A DNA stretch of 64,000 nucleotides from Bacteroidales bacterium (lineage in GTDB: Bacteria > Bacteroidota > Bacteroidia > Bacteroidales > F082), in the NCBI GenBank assembly GCA_028277395.1, contig JANQGJ010000071.1:62001-126000 (forward strand), in the 5' to 3' direction. The notes under the pieces were generated by a model. The model was given only the letters and a program-made list of their open reading frames with translations. It was not told the DNA's origin and searched no databases. Below, one piece after another: positions 1 to 7,953 of this stretch (the stretch's first letter is position 1; each line of letters starts with the position of its first letter). The position numbers and the translations under genes are program-made.

Positions 1-2
1 AG

Positions 3-299
3 CCGGCAGATATTACCAAAAATTATCAATTATCCGCTCCAAAGATAGGAAATTTAGTTTATGTGGTGTGTGTTGGTGTTTCGGTTTGGCTGTCTTTTTT
101 CGTTGTGTTAGAGCTCAGATTAATTGTATCTATTATTTATCCTGTTATACAATCATTTAGGAAAATTGAGCAATTACGATGTGATCAATCTTTAATAAAA
201 AAGCCTTTTATCTCTCTCTTTTTTATAATAATTGTATATTTGGATCATATAAACCTTGATTGTTTTGAATACGCCTATAATTCCAATTTCAATATTTAA
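3..299 (+). CDS. Possible C-terminal part of a membrane protein (runs in from the left edge)
   Basis: A reading frame is open from the left edge to a stop at 297-299, seven bases before the next gene. It encodes two strongly hydrophobic stretches (around VGVSVWLSFFVVLELRLIV and FISLFFIIIVYL) separated by a polar loop, so it could be the end of an integral membrane protein. I do not recognise a family. AT-rich DNA readily gives hydrophobic open frames, and the 5' end is outside the window, so this may be noise. Confidence 0.25.
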   Translation, partial: PADITKNYQLSAPKIGNLVYVVCVGVSVWLSFFVVLELRLIVSIIYPVIQSFRKIEQLRCDQSLIKKPFISLFFIIIVYLDHINLDCFEYAYNSNFNI

Positions 300-305
300 C
301 TAAAT

Positions 306-1658
306 ATGAAAAACGCATTATTTATTTTAATAATATTATTCGTATCAACCTCATTTGCACAGCAAAACCAAACAATACTAAAAAGTGATATTGAAATTGG
401 AGATGGTTATATGTTAACTACATTTCTAAAAGTTGATCAAGCAAACGACCAAATCATCTTTTCATCACCAAAAAATGCAGATGCAAGATTATTTGGTGGT
501 TTTAAAGCAAGATTAGGACGGATGTTGGGTAAAAGTCCGAAAAAAGGAATTTTGTTAACAATTGATTCTAAACAAACAGGTGACAGCCTGAAAGGGACTA
601 TTAAGTTACCTGTATTTGGGAAGCTGAAATTCAAAGGTCAATATAAGAATGGCATACTAACCGGCGAAATGATCAAAAATGACACTGTTCATATAGGTAA
701 TATTAAAGGAATACAAAGTCAGGAAGAAAGTATCGATTACAGTTGCTTGTTCCCTAAGATCATTGAAATAACGGAAAACAACATCTATTCAAAATCAGTA
801 CTACAAACGGATACATGGAAAAAGTATCAAAAGCAACTCAAAAAAATGTTAAACAATGTTCAGGATGATATTGAGTTGTTCATTGGATTTAATACGTTGA
901 GTCCAAAACCTCCCTTTAGCCACTATGATTTATTATTATTGGAAACAAAAGAAGAAGATAACAGCACAGAAAATCCCGAAAAAAGAGAAGCAACCGTGAT
1001 CTACGAAAAGAAGAATGAAAGTACCGGTTATTTGAAGATCAAGAATTTCAGTACTTCTAAAAAGGAACTATCTGACATACTCCCCAGGGTAGTTAATGAG
1101 AATCCTGAGTATCTCATAATTGATCTGCAAGATAATAGTGGAGGTGGAGTTGAAGCCGCATTTGAATTTGCAAAATATATTACGGGTAGTTCCATTGAAA
1201 TAGGATATTTTGTTACGAATAAACTTCAATATGCAGACTTTGATATTGAACTATTTAATGAACTCCCGATTGCAGAACCCCAGACTACTAATGAGTTTAT
1301 CGAGACTCTAAAAAACGGAAAAGGTGCAAAACTTATGTTTACGAATTCAGGCACTCCTGTTTATAATGGGAATATTTTCATTCTGACAAATGGAAACACG
1401 GCAAGCACCTGCGAACCTATAGTTTATGTATTAAAAGAAAGTAAAAGAGCAACGATTATAGGTGAAAAAACAGCAGGGGCTATGTTGAGTGCAACATATT
1501 TTGATATTTCAGGTAAATATAAACTCGTTCTGCCAATAGCAGATTTTTATACGCATGATGGAGTTCGTCTGGATCGTACAGGTGTTACACCAAACATTGA
1601 GACTACCTCCGAAAACGCATTAGACAAAGCCCTGAGTTTAATAAATAATCAGGAATAA
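306..1658 (+). CDS. Secreted S41-family (C-terminal processing protease-like) serine peptidase
   Basis: A 450-residue protein with a Sec signal peptide (about residues 1-19, ending SFAQ). The C-terminal half matches the tail-specific/CtpA (S41) catalytic fold. The strand LIIDLQDNSGGG (270-281) corresponds to the family LIIDLRxNxGG motif. TNGNTASTCEP puts the likely nucleophile at Ser367, and GEKTAG puts the likely general-base lysine at Lys388. The final TGVTPNIE is the usual S41 ending. No PDZ domain is obvious; about 230 residues of unassigned sequence come before the protease region. It probably acts in the periplasm or at the cell surface; the substrate is unknown. It stands alone, with decayed DNA downstream. 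Confidence 0.85.
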   Translation: MKNALFILIILFVSTSFAQQNQTILKSDIEIGDGYMLTTFLKVDQANDQIIFSSPKNADARLFGGFKARLGRMLGKSPKKGILLTIDSKQTGDSLKGTIKLPVFGKLKFKGQYKNGILTGEMIKNDTVHIGNIKGIQSQEESIDYSCLFPKIIEITENNIYSKSVLQTDTWKKYQKQLKKMLNNVQDDIELFIGFNTLSPKPPFSHYDLLLLETKEEDNSTENPEKREATVIYEKKNESTGYLKIKNFSTSKKELSDILPRVVNENPEYLIIDLQDNSGGGVEAAFEFAKYITGSSIEIGYFVTNKLQYADFDIELFNELPIAEPQTTNEFIETLKNGKGAKLMFTNSGTPVYNGNIFILTNGNTASTCEPIVYVLKESKRATIIGEKTAGAMLSATYFDISGKYKLVLPIADFYTHDGVRLDRTGVTPNIETTSENALDKALSLINNQE

Positions 1659-1780
1659 TAATTGTAATGAGAGAAAAAACAGCAATATACCCTCATTATC
1701 ACATCACTTTTTTATTTTACTTTGCTAATATAAAAAGTACATAAACGTAATAATGCCTGAATGCACTTAAATAATTAACT

Positions 1781-2107
1781 ATGAAGAATATACTGCTATT
1801 TTTAATGTTGATTCCTATTCTGGTTTACAGCCAGAGATGGGAAAATACTTATGGTTATTCAGTGCAAATAACAGATGATGGAGGGATATATTAACTGGTA
1901 GTAGATATCAGTTATATAATACTGATCAAAACAGATGAAAACGGGATTCTGACATCAACCACAGAAATACCAATCCCAAATGTAAACCGAAAATTGATCA
2001 AACTGGTCGATCTGTCAGGCCGGGAAATTACAACTCACAAAATGAACACCCCATACATCGAAATTTATGATGATGGCACAACCCAAAAGAAGATGATAAC
2101 CAGGTAA
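1781..2107 (+). pseudogene. Decayed T9SS-type secreted protein: signal peptide and C-terminus left, middle deleted
   Basis: From ATG 1781 there is a clean signal peptide (MKNILLFLMLIPILVYSQ) followed by ENTYGYSVQITDDGG, the start of the repeat seen in Bacteroidota T9SS cargo of the form YGxSVxxTxDGGYIxxG. A stop interrupts at 1892. One frame over the same repeat continues (ILTGSRYQ). A second shift brings in LIKTDENGILTSTTEIPIPN and then LIKLVDLSGREITTHKM and a normal stop at 2105-2107, which reads like a type IX sorting domain end. So one parent gene lost its centre and picked up at least two frame breaks. It is not expected to make a functional product. Confidence 0.7.
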
Positions 2108-2201
2108 ATATGAAGTAGTGTAGTGCAACAGTTATGTGAGTCGGTAAACCATTCACTTTATAAAGATCAGGTATTTGATTTACTTAGTTGATATTTGTTT
2201 A

Positions 2202-3962
2202 TCATTGATCAGTACCCCAATACAAAACTTTTTGCGTTATAACTGATACTTTGTCCGTAACACTTATCAGGTACAAGCCGCTTCTTACTCCTGTTGGAGG
2301 CACCCAATATTGTTCACAGTCTGCCATGATAGAAAACTTATCGATCATTCTGCCATTAATATCAGTAATAGTAATTTGTGCATCCTTATTGGACTTAATG
2401 CTGGTTTTACCGGAAAACGGGTTGGGTGAAACATTTAATTGCAATCCGTCAGCAACCATATGAGGTTCTTCAATACCAACTGTAAATCCAGGGTATGACC
2501 GGATATAAGAATAAGCAGTATCAGCATATTCACCGGGAATTGAAAGGATGACCATTACAGTATCAACTAGGGTATCTCCATTCCATGGGATCGAGTAATC
2601 GATCATCAGGCTATCCAGGTGGAAAGGAGCCTGAAGTTGTGTAGTTCCTGTGGTAGTGGTTGCCCAGCCCAAAACCGAAGATATTTCATAATTAAAAGTA
2701 CGGTGTCCTGTACTATTGTTTTTTGTGAGTACTTTAAATACACCCGAACTGCCGGTAGAATCTGAGACTCTTTTTCCTTCAATAAATGTACTTGTAAAGG
2801 TCGTATCAGAAGGCCCTGTAACAGGATCAGGATGAAACAGAAAATCAAGTCCCTGGGTAGGAGGGATAATGTTGTCAGAGTGTATTTCTATACTGCCATC
2901 TTCTACCCAAAATATATCCGGTGAATAGTTTGACTGAAAGTTCAGTGTAGATCCTGATGTTCCGTAAAACTCAATTTTGGAATCGGCGTAAATGGATTTA
3001 AGCGAGTCAATAACAATAAACTCAAGGTAGTCGAATATAAAACGGATTATATTACCTTCCATCTTGGTGGAATCACTAACAACCCAGTTGGTATCAACGG
3101 CAATTTCAAGTAGTCCGGCATTCTCGCTGAGTATTGATTGTTTCTTATTTGAAGAGCCTGCCGCAGTATAACCTGTCATATCTCCTTTTTTTCCTATCAG
3201 ACTTACCCTTCCATTTTGAGAGGTGATCTTACTTAATCCGCCTTTCCTGAGATAATCATTTAGTGTAAATATGGCAACCTCATTGGTACCATGTATAACT
3301 CCGTTATTATAGGCAAATCCGGAAATTATAGAAATGCTACTCCCGGAATTCATTGAACCACTGTTGCCAAATGTGTTAGCATTAACATTTATTTCCAGAA
3401 GGGTGGTAATCTCTCCATCTGGCTGGTTCAGGAAAGTATCTACATCTTTTGCACTAACACTTGTCACATCAATACTACCTATGTTGGAAACAATATCAGC
3501 ATTGGAAATATTAAATTCTCCTTCGTTACCTACGATAGTTCCGGAATTTATTATTGAACAAGGTTCTCCGCTGCTTCCACTGAAAGTATTGCTGCTTACA
3601 TTCATTGTACCGCTATTGTTAAGCCCTGTCAGCTCAAAATTAGCATTCATATTCAAATTCATTGTTCCCGTATTAGTTACCTGGCTTGTAAATATGGTGG
3701 AAGTATGGATGTCAGTAGTTCCTAATGTGATTGTTCCTGCATTTGTTAAACTTCCAACATGAGTAAGCTTTCCAGATGGTCCTTCAACATCATGCCCTTC
3801 AGGGATTACCGCATCATCGTTTATATTGGGTACTCTTCCTGTATCCCAGTTTTGTGGGTTGTCCCATTTGCCATCGCCTCCGGCATTATTAAATGTTGCT
3901 GTTTCAGCAATAGTGCTGATTGCAATTATCATCAGAATTGTAAATAGATAAAGATTTTTCAT
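2202..3962 (-). CDS. T9SS-sorted secreted protein rich in short beta repeats
   Basis: 586 residues. There is an N-terminal signal peptide (to about residue 20), then the motif NWDTGRVPNINDDAVIP, common at the start of Bacteroidota surface proteins that fold as right-handed beta-helices. A long stretch of loosely repeated NSGTMN/NAGTITL segments (about 65-260) follows, and then beta-sandwich-like sequence. The last 75 residues are a type A T9SS sorting domain (LNVSPNPFSGKTSI ... GLYLISVTDK), so the protein should cross the outer membrane by the type IX system. The specific role is not recognisable. The gene is monocistronic and converges with the decayed gene at 1781-2107. Confidence 0.85.
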   Translation of the reverse strand: MKNLYLFTILMIIAISTIAETATFNNAGGDGKWDNPQNWDTGRVPNINDDAVIPEGHDVEGPSGKLTHVGSLTNAGTITLGTTDIHTSTIFTSQVTNTGTMNLNMNANFELTGLNNSGTMNVSSNTFSGSSGEPCSIINSGTIVGNEGEFNISNADIVSNIGSIDVTSVSAKDVDTFLNQPDGEITTLLEINVNANTFGNSGSMNSGSSISIISGFAYNNGVIHGTNEVAIFTLNDYLRKGGLSKITSQNGRVSLIGKKGDMTGYTAAGSSNKKQSILSENAGLLEIAVDTNWVVSDSTKMEGNIIRFIFDYLEFIVIDSLKSIYADSKIEFYGTSGSTLNFQSNYSPDIFWVEDGSIEIHSDNIIPPTQGLDFLFHPDPVTGPSDTTFTSTFIEGKRVSDSTGSSGVFKVLTKNNSTGHRTFNYEISSVLGWATTTTGTTQLQAPFHLDSLMIDYSIPWNGDTLVDTVMVILSIPGEYADTAYSYIRSYPGFTVGIEEPHMVADGLQLNVSPNPFSGKTSIKSNKDAQITITDINGRMIDKFSIMADCEQYWVPPTGVRSGLYLISVTDKVSVITQKVLYWGTDQ

Positions 3963-4195
3963 GATTTCGTGGTTTTAAAATTATCTCACAAATATCAGTA
4001 CAGCATGCTTATTTCACTTTCTGTTATACGACAAAGACTTTTGGAAAAGCGACATGGTGAAAAACTGGCAGAAGAAATTATATATCCTCAATATTACATT
4101 TTGATTTTTCCTGTTCACATAAGAAGTGTTTCGGATTCTAAAATACCATGTAGTGTATAATTTATCATTATAAACCACAAAAAAAATAAAAAACC

Positions 4196-4207
4196 GACTA
4201 TTCAGTC
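4196..4207. promoter_or_regulatory. Putative TetR operator, copy 1 (GACTATTCAGTC)
   Basis: The 12-mer has inverted arms GACT/AGTC. It lies just upstream of the tetR -7 element and recurs with one mismatch at 4816-4827, directly before the START-domain gene. Position over the promoter suggests autorepression. This is inference from sequence alone. Confidence 0.6.
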
Positions 4208-4217
4208 AATTTTTATG

Positions 4218-4225
4218 TATATTTG
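4218..4225 (+). promoter_or_regulatory. Bacteroidota -7 element (TATATTTG) for tetR
   Basis: Exact match to TAnnTTTG. It ends five bases before the ATG at 4230, so the transcript would have almost no leader. It also shows that the in-frame ATG at 4215 is unlikely to be the start. The -33 region overlaps the putative operator. Confidence 0.6.
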
Positions 4226-4229
4226 TCGC

Positions 4230-4793
4230 ATGAACGAAAAATACCATAGGATAATTGATGCCGCAATAAAGCTGTTTATTGAAAACGGTATTCATAATAC
4301 CCCTACTTCAAAAATTGCAAAAGAGGCAAATGTTGCTACCGGGACATTGTTCCATTATTTTGAAAATAAGGAAGCCCTGATCAATGCAGTTTACCTGGAC
4401 AGTAAGAAAACTTTATCAGAAGCTTTAACTAAAGGTACCGGTAATGAAATGGACATATTAGGTACAGCAAAAATGATGTTTGAAAACTCATTGAAGTGGA
4501 GTGTGGGAAACCCTGAAAGAGTGCGTTTTTACCAGACTTACGGTAATTCCGGCTTCATTACTGAAACAACGAAGGAAAGAGCTAAAGAAAAACTTGAATT
4601 CCTGTACCAGTTTATAATCAAAGGGCAGGAGCAGGGGTACATAAAAGAGGTTTCACCAGAGTTATTGTATAATGCCGTATATGGAATAATGTCGCAAATG
4701 ATGAATTATTTTTCATCAAATCCCGGATTAGTAGAAGATCAGAAAAGTATTGAGAATGCATTTACACTGCTCTGGGATACCATGAAACGATAA
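4230..4793 (+). CDS. TetR/AcrR-family transcriptional regulator
   Basis: 187 residues. The N-terminal 50 residues are a standard TetR helix-turn-helix (IIDAAIKLFIENGIHNTPTS, then GTLFHYFENKEALINAVY). The C-terminal part is the usual all-helical ligand and dimer domain. ATG 4230 is preferred to ATG 4215 because the earlier start would sit inside the -7 box. The gene heads a run of four plus-strand genes (START-like protein, SDR, DUF6483 protein). The near-identical 12-mers on both sides suggest that it represses both itself and that run. The inducer is unknown; the neighbours hint at a lipid-like molecule. Confidence 0.9.
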   Translation: MNEKYHRIIDAAIKLFIENGIHNTPTSKIAKEANVATGTLFHYFENKEALINAVYLDSKKTLSEALTKGTGNEMDILGTAKMMFENSLKWSVGNPERVRFYQTYGNSGFITETTKERAKEKLEFLYQFIIKGQEQGYIKEVSPELLYNAVYGIMSQMMNYFSSNPGLVEDQKSIENAFTLLWDTMKR

Positions 4794-4815
4794 AAATTTT
4801 ACTTACTAATTGATA

Positions 4816-4827
4816 GACTAGTCAGTC
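4816..4827. promoter_or_regulatory. Putative TetR operator, copy 2 (GACTAGTCAGTC)
   Basis: Differs from the 4196-4207 site at one position, keeps the GACT/AGTC arms, and contains the palindrome GACTAGTC. It lies 59 bases before the START-like gene, where a repressor could block that gene and those behind it. Confidence 0.6.
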
Positions 4828-4885
4828 GATAGGCTGATATTTATTATTTACTAAAGAAAAACATTAATAATTAAATAAACAAAAG

Positions 4886-5491
4886 ATGAGCAAAGTATGT
4901 ATTACAACCGCCATAATATTCCTGTTTGGTTCAGTAACGTTTGGACAGTCGATGGAATGGGAATCACGCAAAAATAAAGACGGGATCAAGGTATTTACCA
5001 GGAATGTTGAGAACTCAGGATTCAAAGAGTTTAAAGCAGAAATGACGGTGCCATGTTCCATGCATAAGGCTGTTTATGTTATAAAAGACTCTGATAATGC
5101 CTGTGACTGGCTTCATAACTGCAAATCATCTGAAATGCTTAAAAAAGAAAGCGAACTGGTACAATACAATTACAGCGTTACCCATATGCCTTTCCCGTTC
5201 GACGATCGTGATATGGTATTTAAAATGGAGTCGAAACCCGGTGATTCAGTTTATGTAATATATGTTTCGGGAGTATCGGGTTACGTGCCTGAGAAGAAAG
5301 GAATTATACGAATGGATGTTGCAGAGGGCAGCTGGGTTATAAAACAGAATAATGATGAAACATTGCACATATCATACTCCATGTATGTTGAGCCGGGAGG
5401 CAGCCTGCCATCATGGCTGGTTAATACAAAGATCACGGAAATACCCTACGAGACCTTAAGCAAACTTAGAGATTTGGTATTAACTGACTGA
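4886..5491 (+). CDS. Secreted START-like (SRPBCC fold) protein
   Basis: 201 residues with a signal peptide (cleavage near FGQS, residue 20). The mature part resembles START/polyketide-cyclase-fold lipid-binding proteins: WESRKNKDGIKVFTR near the start, the central MPFPFDDRDMVF segment, and a C-terminal amphipathic helix beginning around WLVNTKITEIPYETL. That fold encloses a hydrophobic ligand, so it probably binds a lipid or sterol-like compound in the periplasm. It is the first gene after the second TetR operator, and 61 bases separate it from the SDR gene, so co-transcription is likely. The ligand is not deducible. Confidence 0.75.
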   Translation: MSKVCITTAIIFLFGSVTFGQSMEWESRKNKDGIKVFTRNVENSGFKEFKAEMTVPCSMHKAVYVIKDSDNACDWLHNCKSSEMLKKESELVQYNYSVTHMPFPFDDRDMVFKMESKPGDSVYVIYVSGVSGYVPEKKGIIRMDVAEGSWVIKQNNDETLHISYSMYVEPGGSLPSWLVNTKITEIPYETLSKLRDLVLTD

Positions 5492-5552
5492 TGCAAATGT
5501 GAGTTTATACAATTCCAAAATCACAATGAATACAGATTAAAATAAATTAACC

Positions 5553-6587
5553 ATGAAGAATGTACTGGTGACGGGTGCTAACGGGCATCTTGGTTTTACC
5601 ATAACAAAATACTTATCTGAAAAGGGTTACAATGTATTTGCCGGCGTGCGGAACATATCAGATAGTTCTAAAACCAGGTTACTTGATGATTTGGACGTAA
5701 CTCTTGTTGAGCTGGATATAACAAACGTATCCCAGGTTCAGAATGCTGCTGAAAAGGTTGATGGAATTATACATACGGCAGCGGCACTGAGTTTGACAGG
5801 CAAACCCCGGGATATAATTGATCAGACAGTTAAAGGAGCAATGAATGTAGTTAAGGCAGCACATATCTCGAATGTAAGTAAGGTAATTTATACATCCAGT
5901 TCAAGGGTGCTGGGAGCTGTTAGTACAAAAGAAGAACCTCTTAATGAAAACAGCTGGAATAACGATTGTAAAGTACCTTATTTCGTGGCAAAAATAATAG
6001 CAGAAAAAGAGGTTATAGAATATGCCAATGAAAATAATATGAATGTGGTTTGCGTAATTCCATCAGTCATTTTGGGTCCAAACATTAACAGATTTTCTGA
6101 AAGTACCGAACTTATAAGAAAAATAATGGAAAATGAACTTCCGGTAATTGTGCCGGTTGTATTAAATTTTGTTGATGTGAGGGATGCTGCAAAAGTACAT
6201 ATTGCAGCTTATGAGGACAGTAATGCAAAAAGAAGATACATAGTTGGAAACGGGCCAATGTACATGGGTGAACTTTTTGATCATGTTGCTGCCAACTACA
6301 AAATTCAAAAACCAAAGGTTAGTTTGTCAAGACCTGCTTTTATTATAGCTTCGTATATAGCAAAACTGATCTCATTTTTAACCCGAAAGCCACCTCAAAC
6401 CACACCACAGCAGGCCAGAGAATTTACCAAAGGGATCAGATATCTTGATATATCCAGGATTAAAAATGAATTTGGTATTGAGTTAAGGCCGGTGGATGTA
6501 ACAATACGAGATACTGTAAATTACATTGTTGATAATCAGCTAATAAATCAAAATAATATAGTATGTACCAAAGAGATTACATGTTAA
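5553..6587 (+). CDS. Extended SDR: NAD(P)-dependent epimerase/dehydratase or ketoreductase
   Basis: 344 residues. The Rossmann motif GANGHLG is at residues 8-14. The catalytic YxxxK is seen as YFVAK, with upstream serines in YTSSSRVLG. The overall pattern resembles dihydroflavonol-4-reductase and 3-beta-hydroxysteroid-dehydrogenase-like extended SDRs, so a hydroxy/keto conversion on a hydrophobic substrate is plausible but not proven. It lies between a START-like gene and a DUF6483 gene, overlapping the latter by 25 bases, in the TetR-flanked run. A second, separate SDR of the same broad type is at 18281-19291. Confidence 0.85.
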   Translation: MKNVLVTGANGHLGFTITKYLSEKGYNVFAGVRNISDSSKTRLLDDLDVTLVELDITNVSQVQNAAEKVDGIIHTAAALSLTGKPRDIIDQTVKGAMNVVKAAHISNVSKVIYTSSSRVLGAVSTKEEPLNENSWNNDCKVPYFVAKIIAEKEVIEYANENNMNVVCVIPSVILGPNINRFSESTELIRKIMENELPVIVPVVLNFVDVRDAAKVHIAAYEDSNAKRRYIVGNGPMYMGELFDHVAANYKIQKPKVSLSRPAFIIASYIAKLISFLTRKPPQTTPQQAREFTKGIRYLDISRIKNEFGIELRPVDVTIRDTVNYIVDNQLINQNNIVCTKEITC

Positions 6588-6985
6588 GAATGATAGCTAT
6601 GCTTGCCGAACTGGTTGCCGGAATACTTGGATTGATCAAAAAAGGTGATTTTAAACGGGCTTCAGAGTCAATTGAAAATGCATACAAGGAATTATTAAAG
6701 GAGGATGCCGTGTTTTTCAGTAAGATCCCCATTGAAGAATTAACAGACAAACTGATCAGGGAGCATAATTATACAAGCGGACATTTGGAAATTCTGTCTG
6801 AACTGTTCTATACTCAGGCTGAGCTTCTATTTGCCGAACAGAAGTATCACGAAAGCTGTGAATACTATCAGAGATCTTTACATCTGTACAAGTTTGTAAT
6901 AAATAAAGCACAGACATTTTCTTTCGATAAGCAATCAAAGCTGACATATATGGAGAAAAGAATAGGGGAGATATTGGAGAGTTAG
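6563..6985 (+). CDS. DUF6483-like small helical protein
   Basis: 140 residues, all-helical by eye. The opening MYQRDYMLRMIAMLAELVAG closely resembles the start of DUF6483 proteins. The C-terminal half has a TPR-like pattern (AELLFAEQKYHESCEYYQ). The ATG lies inside the end of the SDR gene (25-base overlap, different frame), which argues for translational coupling. The function of the family is unknown to me. I know it mainly from Firmicutes, so its presence here could reflect transfer, but that is inference. Confidence 0.7.
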   Translation: MYQRDYMLRMIAMLAELVAGILGLIKKGDFKRASESIENAYKELLKEDAVFFSKIPIEELTDKLIREHNYTSGHLEILSELFYTQAELLFAEQKYHESCEYYQRSLHLYKFVINKAQTFSFDKQSKLTYMEKRIGEILES

Positions 6986-7036
6986 TTGTCCACGAAAGAC
7001 AGGTAAGCCTAAGATAGTCATTCTTGCCGCAGGCAG

Positions 7037-7111
7037 GACCCCCTGAGTTGTAAGTTGTTTAGAATTTTGAGTACAAGTTTATTCTCAAATTCAGTCTTCA
7101 ACTCAGGGGTC
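7037..7111. repeat. Imperfect inverted repeat in the intergenic region after the DUF6483 gene
   Basis: GACCCCCTGAGTTG (7037-7050) pairs with CAACTCAGGGGTC (7099-7111), leaving one unpaired C. A perfect palindrome AGACAATTGTCT follows at 7130-7141. No T-run adjoins the stem, so it is not an ordinary terminator. It could be a small palindromic interspersed element. The remaining bases between 6986 and 7328 show no gene. Confidence 0.5.
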
Positions 7112-7263
7112 ATTCGCTTGCGCTCATGAAGACAATTGTCTGTAGATTTAGTATTAGATTTTAATTTTCAGTAACCTATCCTTACATCTGTGAATCCTGT
7201 TACAATACCTCCGTTATCGTCTAAATCCATTTTCAAATCATCAAATCGATTCATCTTCAAATT

Positions 7264-7296
7264 AAAAAAGGCATACACCACCAAAGCATATGCCTT
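7264..7296 (-). terminator. Intrinsic terminator for the 7329-7719 small-gene pair
   Basis: On the minus strand the stem AAGGCATA / TATGCCTT (8 perfect pairs, 7268-7275 with 7289-7296) is followed directly by a run of six T. It lies 33 bases beyond the stop of the minus-strand gene at 7329. Confidence 0.7.
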
Positions 7297-7328
7297 ATAC
7301 GACCTGATTAAAACAGGTAACTGTTTAT

Positions 7329-7619
7329 TTATTCAAGCTCTATCCCGTCAAGGAGTTCATAAAACCGTGCTATGAGATACAAACCCGTGTTAATATTACA
7401 ACTAACAAAAGCATTGGAATCAGGTTCATCTTTTAGTGCCAGTTTGTTGAAAGCAACACTGGTTTCTGCAATGCCGTGCATAAGATTGAACAATGTGGTT
7501 TTGGTATCATTGATATCCTCCGGGCCAAAAAACTGCTTAAACAGCTTTTCTGTATTCCCGCTGAGGTTGTAACACCGGGCATCATCGCCATACAATCCGT
7601 CAATTTCAATTTTGATCAT
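7329..7619 (-). CDS. Small hypothetical protein with a strong Shine-Dalgarno site
   Basis: 96 residues (MIKIEIDGLYGDDARCYNLS... ending DGIELE), acidic, with no signal peptide or membrane segment. I do not recognise a family. Its ATG overlaps the end of a 37-codon frame at 7606-7719, so the two are probably translated together. It has an unusually good AAAGGAGG five bases before the ATG, rare in this phylum and a possible sign of foreign origin. A terminator lies just downstream. It sits at the edge of the defence-type island, but nothing ties it functionally to that island. Confidence 0.65.
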   Translation of the reverse strand: MIKIEIDGLYGDDARCYNLSGNTEKLFKQFFGPEDINDTKTTLFNLMHGIAETSVAFNKLALKDEPDSNAFVSCNINTGLYLIARFYELLDGIELE

Positions 7620-7719
7620 GGCTGCCTCCTTTCCTGTTTATGGGTCCACTTTCAGATACTACCATTTTGTACTGCCCAGGCAGACGGGCATTTTCATTAA
7701 TTTTTCGTTTAGGGTTCAT
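7606..7719 (-). CDS. Very small hypothetical protein (37 aa) overlapping the next gene
   Basis: A short frame from ATG 7719 to TGA 7606, starting MNPKRKINENARLPGQYKM and ending RKGGSHDQN. It overlaps the start of the 96-residue gene by 14 bases in another frame, and the AAAGGAGG of that gene lies inside it. Its amino-acid make-up (charged, glycine and proline containing) looks less random than a shadow frame, and the overlap suggests coupling. There is no family match and no independent proof of translation. Confidence 0.45.
   Translation of the reverse strand: MNPKRKINENARLPGQYKMVVSESGPINRKGGSHDQN
7625..7632 (-). promoter_or_regulatory. Strong Shine-Dalgarno sequence (AAAGGAGG)
   Basis: On the minus strand, five bases before ATG 7619. 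It is noted because most genes in this window have no such site, and because it fixes the start of the 96-residue gene. Confidence 0.7.
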
Positions 7720-7735
7720 TTTTTAATCTCCCATC

Positions 7736-7803
7736 AAAAAAACCCGCTACGCATCTTCAGGCTCGCTAAAACCTTCCCACCAGGGTGGAACGTAACGGGT
7801 TTC
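7736..7803 (-). terminator. Intrinsic terminator behind the HNH/DISARM-like gene run
   Basis: On the minus strand AACCCGTTACG (7801-7791) pairs with CGTAGCGGGTT (7751-7741) with one mismatch, and is followed by an unbroken run of T through 7736. It lies about 150 bases beyond the stop of the HNH gene and ahead of the 37-codon frame, so it separates the two transcription units. Confidence 0.65.
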
Positions 7804-7953
7804 TCCTATGTAAGAATAAATGTTAATCAATTTTTTAGCGATTTTAAAGATTGACGGTACAAATTTAGGGAATTTTTTTGGGAGGGGTGGGGTGTTGGGG
7901 AATTTTTATAGATACTTTCTGATCAATATCAGGGAATACTTATACGCTCTGAC

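Noticed and set aside
4215..4229. Upstream ATG adding five residues to tetR
   Set aside because: It lies inside and just before the TATATTTG promoter element, so it would not be transcribed.
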